A stretch of DNA of 45,268 nt from Pseudomonas sp. NFACC02 (GTDB lineage Bacteria; Pseudomonadota; Gammaproteobacteria; Pseudomonadales; Pseudomonadaceae). The notes below the pieces were generated by a model. That model was given only the letters and a program-made list of their open reading frames with translations, was not told the origin of the DNA and made no database searches. The translations under genes and the position numbers were made by a program. Shown one piece after another: positions 44,719 to 45,268 of the stretch; the first letter of the stretch is position 1; the number at the start of each line of letters is the position of its first letter. The DNA lies in NCBI RefSeq assembly GCF_900110765.1, contig NZ_FOEO01000043.1:1-45268 (forward strand), written 5' to 3'.

Positions 44719-44821
44719 GATCGTGCCCACGCTTTGCGTGGGTATGCATGCCGTGACGCTCCGCGTCACACCGACGCGGAGCGTCCAGCCAACCGTTACC
44801 ACGCAGAGCGTGGGAACGATC
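44719..44821. repeat. Complex palindromic extragenic repeat, about 103 bp
   Basis: The ends GATCGTGCCCACGC and GCGTGGGAACGATC are inverted. Inside are further dyads: CCCACGCTTTGCGTGGG, GTGACGCTCCGCGTCAC and CGACGCGGAGCGTC. This nested, GCGTGGGAACGATC-ended element is recurrent in Pseudomonas intergenic DNA. It starts 33 bases after the last permease stop and may act as the operon's 3' end. Confidence 0.85.
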
Positions 44822-44918
44822 AATGCAACACCCCTGTAGGAGCGTGATTCAGCAGCACGCGGCATACCGTCAGATCGGGATCAAGCGTTTATCACAACTC
44901 CGCTTCTGCCCGCAGGGC

Positions 44919-45066
44919 GTAGGAGCGTGGCTTGCCCCGCGATCTGCCGGGAACCGGCAGCAAACCCGATGCATGCGGAGTGTCAGGTATAACCAAGTCG
45001 CCTGATTTTGCTGCCGCTGCGCGCCAGATCGTCCGGATGCGGCCCAGAGACAAGCCACGCTCCTAC
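44919..45066. repeat. Inverted REP pair with internal hairpin
   Basis: GTAGGAGCGTGGCTTG (44919-44934) and CAAGCCACGCTCCTAC (45051-45066) are perfect 16-bp inverted arms. Between them is a tight hairpin CTGCCGG-GAA-CCGGCAG at 44944-44960. No gene is visible in 44687-45268; this element and its neighbours fill most of it. Confidence 0.8.
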
Positions 45067-45213
45067 AGGGTGGCGTGCGAAGGATTGATGCACGCATCAA
45101 AGAAAGCGAGGAGCGTTAGCTCCAGCCAGCGTTGCTCTTGTACACGACAGTCCAGACACCACAAATCGCGACTTGGGTGCAGGCCAAACGCAGACGACGC
45201 GCAGTGGGCCGAG

Positions 45214-45255
45214 CGGCATGGATGCCGCGAGAGCGCCGTCAGGGCATGGATGCCC
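45214..45255. repeat. Two GCATGGATGC-centred palindromes at the window end
   Basis: GCGGCATGGATGCCGC (45214-45229) and GGGCATGGATGCCC (45242-45255) share the core GCATGGATGC, 28 bases apart, in GC-rich sequence running off the window. This looks like a further extragenic repeat family; coding potential is not evident. Confidence 0.65.
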
Positions 45256-45268
45256 GTTCGGCGCGGGC

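Noticed and set aside
44870..45100. 76-codon minus-strand frame in the terminal intergenic region
   Set aside because: It runs through the inverted REP pair and hairpin, with no ribosome site or conserved-looking translation.
44719..45268. CRISPR-like array at the right end
   Set aside because: The repeats are inverted, of different families and unevenly spaced, with no regular spacers or cas genes.

Overview
The window is a chromosomal segment of a Pseudomonas, most likely from the fluorescens/syringae side of the genus. The evidence is the GC-rich, G/C-ending codon use, the many extragenic palindromes of the Pseudomonas REP type, and a gene order from the GGDEF/EAL protein next to rpoD through the agt transporter that matches, from memory, the PA0575-PA0606 stretch of P. 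aeruginosa PAO1. No phage, transposase, CRISPR array or defence island is visible. Most of the window is core genome; the accessory-looking part is the left end.

Left end (1-6400): a four-gene rightward operon (KdgT-type permease, DUF1537 kinase, PdxA2-type dehydrogenase, DeoR-type regulator) fits catabolism of a four-carbon sugar acid such as D-threonate to dihydroxyacetone phosphate. A class II aldolase/adducin-family gene is divergent from it, and the space between holds four related TGATC-type motifs that look like DeoR operators. Next is a class I PPK2 polyphosphate kinase preceded by a clean three-repeat Pho box with a correctly placed -10, so it is probably under PhoB control.

Middle (6400-20140): on the minus strand lie a FUSC-family membrane protein, a YniB-like membrane protein, a CAU-anticodon tRNA (probably the lysidine-modified Ile2 type), a large PAS/GGDEF/EAL c-di-GMP protein related to RmcA, and the macromolecular synthesis operon rpsU-dnaG-rpoD. 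Divergent from rpsU is tsaD, followed by plsY (minus), folB-folK (plus) and cca (minus).

Right half of the core (20200-37010): ycgB/spoVR-yeaH-yeaG form the PrkA-type stress module. They are followed by glpE, apaH-apaG, ksgA, pdxA, surA and lptD, all leftward and many with overlapping start and stop codons (outer-membrane biogenesis, B6 synthesis, rRNA methylation, Ap4A hydrolysis). Divergent from lptD are amgK-murU (peptidoglycan recycling) and a DjlA-like J-domain protein. A DUF3530 alpha/beta-hydrolase-like protein is on the minus strand.

Right end (37150-45268): the AgtS/AgtR two-component system and an ABC transporter (ATPase, binding protein, two permeases) match the P. aeruginosa system for 4-aminobutyrate/5-aminovalerate uptake. 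A REP hairpin pair separates the binding-protein gene from the permease genes. The last 580 bases carry no convincing gene and are a patchwork of inverted repeats.
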